A program made the position numbers and the translations under genes. From Synechococcus sp. PCC 7335 (lineage in GTDB: Bacteria > Cyanobacteriota > Cyanobacteriia > Phormidesmidales > Phormidesmidaceae): 64,000 nucleotides of DNA. Below are positions 60,583-64,000 of the stretch, one piece after another. Where the stretch lies: positions 442,477-506,476 of the forward strand of contig NZ_DS989904.1 of NCBI RefSeq assembly GCF_000155595.1. Reading direction: 5' to 3'. Numbering within the stretch: the first letter of the stretch is position 1; the number at the start of each line of letters is the position of its first letter. Below the pieces are notes generated by a model that was not told where the DNA came from, did not search any database, and saw only the letters and a list, made by a program, of their open reading frames with translations.

Positions 60583-60624
60583 ATGCTGTAGGGCCAGGTA
60601 CTGTAGGACTAGATGCTGTAGGAC
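60580..60624. repeat. 15-bp tandem repeat beginning at the smpB stop codon
   Basis: TAGATGCTGTAGGGC (60580), CAGGTACTGTAGGAC (60595), TAGATGCTGTAGGAC (60610). The first unit starts with the TAG stop of smpB, and TAG codons recur in frame in all copies. Confidence 0.93.
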
Positions 60625-60639
60625 TTTGCAAAAAAGACT

Positions 60640-62256
60640 TCAAATTTCCTGAGTTGCCCGGTCAATTGTGGCGACGACCTGCTCATATATCTCTTCAGCC
60701 GCTTGGGGAGTATTGCCAATACAGGTTAAGCCCAATTTTCCGTGCTCACTCAAGCAGCCCATCAGATGAAACACAACGCCTTCACCGTCGATAGAGCTAA
60801 AGTGTAGTTGCTCGCCCATGATGATGTCCATCAGATCATTCGGCAAAAGCCCTTTATAAGCATCCTTTTGCAGATTGTCTGAAGCCCGGTAGTATTTAGC
60901 CTGACCGTTCTTGGTGTAGAACTTACCATCCGATGCGTCGTAAGTACCATTGGTCAGCAGCTTTAGCGCCATAAAGGGATGAGTCGTTCCCCCTTTTCTT
61001 AGGTTTATTTCGATGGCTTGAATGTTCCAAGGTTGCGCTTTGCTGTCCGGCTGATGAACGGCGATAAAGTCCACGCTGTAGCGTTCGAGTGCTCCTTTGG
61101 CAGCCAAATTTTCACCTACTTTTCGGCCCATTTCTTGAAGCGCTATCCGGTAAGCATCATCTGCAGGGAAAGTGCAGCCTAGGAAGATTTGGCCGTCAGG
61201 TCCGCCGAGGACTTGATCGTGGGTAGAGAGAATTTCGACTTCGCCTTTTGGAGTAACCCGCCCCTGCACACTAGGAGAATATTTTTCTTCGCCTTCTACA
61301 AAGGCTTCGGCGATCGCCCCTAACTCCGCTATCTTACGAGCAAAAGACATCCAGTTCTCACTATCACACTGAAAGCCTAGATTTGGCCAAGCCGCCTCGA
61401 TTGCCGCCGCTCGCTCCTCATGAGTTGCCTGTCCAGGAGCCACGGCGGCCAGCTCAGTCAAGCTAAACAGCGCATTTCCCTCCCCTGAAAATCCCTCGTT
61501 TAGCTTGATCACGATCCGTTTTAGCTCAGGGTGGCGCTCCCACAGCTTGGCAGCGTCCTTTGCCAACGTAGTCACACTATGGGTTAGCTCACTCCCGTCC
61601 GGCAACGGAATGCCGCACTCCGCAAAAATTTGACGACTGCCACCTTTCGTTCCCCAATAGAGTAAATCTGGATCGACTGCTAGCAAAGGCAGATCTAACC
61701 TCAAAGACAGTTCTCGCTCATATTCGGTGGAGTTGTAGCAGGTCATGTAGGCTTGATCGCCGCGTAGCTTATCCTTAATGCGGCGGATCAGACGAGGGCG
61801 ATCAAGAATTTTTTGGGTAAGTGGTCGCAATGAAGAGTCGTAGGTTGAAAATAGATCTAGGCGATCGCGCGCGTGAGAACTCGGGATACCCGGTAATAGT
61901 TCTAAGTAGTAATCAACAATGCTGGGATGTAGTGGCTGAGAGGTCACGTAGATCAGCCGAGTCTCAGGATTACGCAGCCGGATCAAAGCAAATAGCAAAC
62001 GCTCTTCATAATGATGAACGCCTTTGACTTTTTTTAGCTCAGCTTGATCAAGGCTAAGAGAAGGCACCACCAAAATCTGCCGAGGTTGTCGATCGAACGC
62101 ATCGATCGACTGCCAGCGATTCGCTAGCTGAGACTGTAAATAGTGGAAGCGGTCTCGGTCGATAGGCTTTCCATCTGAAGACTTTCCATCTGAAGGCTTT
62201 CCATCTGACATTCGATTTTCCTTAGATAGTCCCACCACAGCTTCAACACTACTCAT
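60640..62256 (-). CDS. PGM1-like peptide ligase (ATP-grasp superfamily)
   Basis: About 540 residues. An N-terminal pre-ATP-grasp region (FDRQPRQILVVPSLSLDQAELKKVKGVHHYEERLLFALIRLRNPETRLIYVTSQPLHPSIVDYYLELLPG) precedes an ATP-grasp domain (RIVIKLNEGFSGEGNALFSL, AEAFVEGEEKYSPSVQGRVTPKGEVEILSTHDQVLGGPDGQIFLGCTFPA, IEINLRKGGTTHPFMALKLL). The family is named for a Streptomyces peptide ligase of pheganomycin synthesis. No precursor peptide is next to it. Possible starts: GTG 62286, ATG 62256 (AGGAAG upstream), ATG 62211 (AAGGA upstream). A 15-bp repeat encodes SDGKP copies near the N-terminus. Confidence 0.82.
   Translation of the reverse strand: MSSVEAVVGLSKENRMSDGKPSDGKSSDGKPIDRDRFHYLQSQLANRWQSIDAFDRQPRQILVVPSLSLDQAELKKVKGVHHYEERLLFALIRLRNPETRLIYVTSQPLHPSIVDYYLELLPGIPSSHARDRLDLFSTYDSSLRPLTQKILDRPRLIRRIKDKLRGDQAYMTCYNSTEYERELSLRLDLPLLAVDPDLLYWGTKGGSRQIFAECGIPLPDGSELTHSVTTLAKDAAKLWERHPELKRIVIKLNEGFSGEGNALFSLTELAAVAPGQATHEERAAAIEAAWPNLGFQCDSENWMSFARKIAELGAIAEAFVEGEEKYSPSVQGRVTPKGEVEILSTHDQVLGGPDGQIFLGCTFPADDAYRIALQEMGRKVGENLAAKGALERYSVDFIAVHQPDSKAQPWNIQAIEINLRKGGTTHPFMALKLLTNGTYDASDGKFYTKNGQAKYYRASDNLQKDAYKGLLPNDLMDIIMGEQLHFSSIDGEGVVFHLMGCLSEHGKLGLTCIGNTPQAAEEIYEQVVATIDRATQEI
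62164..62208. repeat. 15-bp tandem repeat, 3 copies, at the 5' end of the ligase gene
   Basis: Units start at 62164, 62179 and 62194, encode SDGKP or SDGKS on the minus strand, and are in frame. Confidence 0.92.
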
Positions 62257-62400
62257 CGCTGACTTCCTAGCCCACCCGACACTCACCTACAAAGCTTAAT
62301 ATGCTCCTGTCAGCCCTTGGGCTCCTAGAAAACAAATAGACAAAAAAAATCGACGCGCTCAACCATTGACCACATCGATTCTGTTTACTTAGGAGATTTG

Positions 62401-62471
62401 ATAACTGTGTAGCGTTAATGCCTTAGAGATAGCGTTAATGCCTTAGAGATTAAATAACTGTGTAGCGTTAA
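62401..62471. repeat. Compound tandem repeat downstream of sigF
   Basis: AGCGTTAATGCCTTAGAGAT occurs twice in contact (62411, 62431), flanked by two copies of ATAACTGTGTAGCGTTAA (62401, 62454). It ends 15 bp before the sigF stop. Confidence 0.95.
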
Positions 62472-62485
62472 ATTCAAAAGATTAA

Positions 62486-63328
62486 CTAGGAATCGCCCTG
62501 CAGATCCTGCTGCGGCTGAAGATAAGCAATCATCTGTTCTACACCCCGCTGAATGCGCCGTGTTACTGTCATCGGACTCACGCCGATCCGCTCGGCAACT
62601 TCCTTACGAGAAAGCCCTTTGAAGAAGACAAACTCAATAGCAGAGCGAGTTTTCTCTTCTAGCTGACTCATCGCTCTTTGAATCTGCTGCCGGTCCTCTT
62701 CTAGAATTTGTGTTAACTGGTAGTGAACATCAGGCAAAGTATCACCGAGTGTGATGCTCGAATCAATCTGATGACAGACCGTTGCATCTAGACTTAAAGG
62801 CATCCGGTTTTTGTTCGCCAGCTTGACTTGACGCCATTCTTGAACAGAAACCGTCAGCGCTTCAGCCATCTCAATATCCGAAGGTTGACGACCGTAGCGG
62901 CGAATCAGCTCTGACTGACGTTTTTGACCTTCTTTTTGCAAGTCCTGCCAACGGCGGGGAATCTTGACTGTAGTGCCGCGATCGCGCAGGAAATGGAGCA
63001 TCTCACCGCGAATATAGGGAACAGCAAACGAGCTGAAAGCACAGCCCTGACCTGGATCAAACCGTTCAATAGAACGGATCAGACCGATATAGCCAATTTG
63101 CTCAAGATCTTCATAGGGCTCAGCGCACTGGTGACTGACCCGATGCGCAATCTTACGAACTAGACCCGCATTGAGCCTAACTAACTGATTACGAAGCTTA
63201 ACCGAACGATCTACCTTGTATTGCATGAGTAGTTCCATGCCACGAGATCGAAGTTGTGCAGATTTGGAAGAAGCCATATTTAATGCAGTCGAGACTGCGT
63301 TGAAGCGTGCTGCGTGAATTAGATTCAT
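62486..63328 (-). CDS. sigF: Group 3 RNA polymerase sigma factor SigF
   Basis: 280-residue sigma factor of the SigF/SigB (sporulation-type) group. Region 2: AHRVSHQCAEPYEDLEQIGYIGLIRSIERFDPGQGCAFSSFAVPYIRGEMLHFLRDRGTTVKIPRRWQ. Region 4: SAIEFVFFKGLSRKEVAERIGVSPMTVTRRIQRGVEQMIAYL. In Synechocystis SigF controls pilus formation and motility genes. The start is uncertain: 63328 or the ATG at 63277 (MASSKSAQLRS). No anti-sigma partner is adjacent. The divergent spacer to the next gene is about 440 bp. Confidence 0.92.
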   Translation of the reverse strand: MNLIHAARFNAVSTALNMASSKSAQLRSRGMELLMQYKVDRSVKLRNQLVRLNAGLVRKIAHRVSHQCAEPYEDLEQIGYIGLIRSIERFDPGQGCAFSSFAVPYIRGEMLHFLRDRGTTVKIPRRWQDLQKEGQKRQSELIRRYGRQPSDIEMAEALTVSVQEWRQVKLANKNRMPLSLDATVCHQIDSSITLGDTLPDVHYQLTQILEEDRQQIQRAMSQLEEKTRSAIEFVFFKGLSRKEVAERIGVSPMTVTRRIQRGVEQMIAYLQPQQDLQGDS

Positions 63329-63765
63329 TCTCTAGAAGCCCTTCATTTCAAACCATCGTTGAAACACGGTAGTCGAGTAGATCCTTAACAGCGGCCATAA
63401 GCGAATACACGCATTTTCCTGAGAACTGGGATTTTCGGTTAACGGCGTAGTCTTGAGTTAGCAGTCGTTCCAGGCGCTTAAAAATTAATCTGCGAATAAT
63501 TCGCTGATGTTTCGATTTATGTACGAGCGTTGCTAGGTTTCTCCATCACCTTTGTGAACGCTGCTTCGAGTCCCACAGTAATACGGAGATAGTTTGTTTT
63601 TTAGATCGTCACTAGTAGCGACAACTACGGTGTTATTGCTCGATAAAACAGTCGATACGACTAGGAAGAAATCCGTAATCGCCAGATTTTGAGTAATTCA
63701 GTACACTCTGTATATAGAAAATCTAGATCCCAAAGACCTAGATTGAAACCTTACAAAAGACCTCT
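63329..63765. promoter_or_regulatory. Divergent promoter region of sigF and the BI-1 gene
   Basis: 437 bp without a gene. It holds the palindrome GCGAAT-A-ATTCGC (63492-63504) and a poly-T stretch near 63595. I see no clear -35/-10 pair. Confidence 0.45.
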
Positions 63766-64000
63766 ATGAGCAATACCAGTAACTTTCGTCAGGCTATTCG
63801 TGAGGCCCAAAGTCAATCGATAGTGGGTCCTAACGTCATTGCGAACGCTTTGCCCTACGTTGGTGGCGGCCTAATCTTGACGGCAGCCGGAACCTTTGGC
63901 GGCCTCAACGTCCTTCGAACAAACCCCGGTTTGTTCATGCCTACTTTCTTTGTGGCAATCGTGGCAGAGCTTATTCTGTTTTTTGTTGCCCGCAGCGTAG
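63766..64000 (+). CDS. Bax inhibitor-1 family membrane protein (partial)
   Basis: First 78 codons of a polytopic protein, cut by the window edge. The start MSNTSNFRQAIREAQSQSIVGPNVIANALPYVGGGLILTAAGTFGG followed by VFMPTFFVAIVAELILFFVA-like helices matches the cyanobacterial YccA/BI-1 group. Two membrane segments are seen so far. The reading frame has no stop before position 64000. ATG preceded by the weak box AAAAGA; the family includes putative ion-leak channels. Confidence 0.75.
   Translation, partial: MSNTSNFRQAIREAQSQSIVGPNVIANALPYVGGGLILTAAGTFGGLNVLRTNPGLFMPTFFVAIVAELILFFVARSV

Noticed and set aside
62401-62471. CRISPR-like repeat downstream of sigF
   Set aside because: Repeats are in direct contact or share unique flanks, with no regular spacers and no cas gene.
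1-64000. tRNA, rRNA, tmRNA, RNase P RNA or CRISPR array
   Set aside because: I scanned the spacers by eye for T-loop patterns, repeat-spacer arrays and conserved RNA cores and saw none; a covariance search could still find a small RNA.

Overview
The window is chromosomal DNA from a phycoerythrin-containing cyanobacterium. Evidence for this is a complete phycocyanin operon (cpcBA-cpcEF), phycoerythrobilin synthesis genes (pebA-pebB), a phycoerythrin linker/lyase/activator cluster (cpeC-D-E-S-T-R), chlM, the NDH-1MS CO2-uptake operon, fused-type pntA, SigF, and many copies of the HIP1 palindrome GCGATCGC. I would place it near Leptolyngbya-like or PE-containing Synechococcus strains, but the species is not determined. 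I found no tRNA, rRNA, CRISPR array, transposase or prophage.

Layout. 1-3198: minus-strand ergothioneine genes egtC-egtB-egtD (egtD cut by the window edge). 3230-10444: DUF423 protein, an unknown membrane protein, chlM, an alpha/beta hydrolase, a very large PlsY-like/dikinase-like fusion protein and htpX, all minus. 10986-16343: an unknown exported protein, an SRPBCC protein with a repeat tail, an ACT-malic enzyme, a thioesterase, a flavin reductase-like protein and a glutamate-cysteine ligase-like enzyme. 16443-21784: ndhF3-ndhD3-cupA-cupS, the inducible high-affinity CO2-hydration NDH-1 complex, with an NdhR-like motif upstream. 22096-24472: an unknown secreted protein, a GST and an FMN-binding split-barrel protein. 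24667-28682: the conserved rpmH-rnpA-PH-yidC-jag/khpB-DUF177 ribosome/membrane-insertion cluster. 28885-34782: DUF2808 protein, pntA-pntB (with a clear terminator) and a GT39-like membrane glycosyltransferase. 34823-53878: phycobilisome island. 54437-64000: nblA with an NtcA-type promoter, ribF, phoX, tenA, small unknowns, smpB, a PGM1-like peptide ligase, sigF and the start of a Bax-inhibitor-1 family gene.

How the genes fit together. In the phycobilisome island pebA/pebB make phycoerythrobilin from biliverdin. CpcB and CpcA are the phycocyanin subunits, and CpcE/F load the alpha subunit. Four S/U-type and two T-type lyases serve other cysteines. CpeC, CpeD, CpeE and a small CpcD-type cap build phycoerythrin rods, and CpeR is the expected activator of phycoerythrin operons. 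The phycoerythrin subunits cpeBA are not in the window. NblA next door is the degradation adaptor, so assembly and disassembly genes sit side by side. Inside the island lies an unassigned set at 44250-47070: a small protein, a HEAT-repeat lyase-like protein, an orphan phycobiliprotein-like protein that keeps the bilin cysteine, and an ankyrin protein.

The DNA has one striking general property: short perfect or near-perfect tandem repeats (11-24 bp, mostly multiples of 3) in many spacers, in several coding regions, and, at three genes, spanning or beginning at the stop codon so that in-frame stops are serially duplicated.
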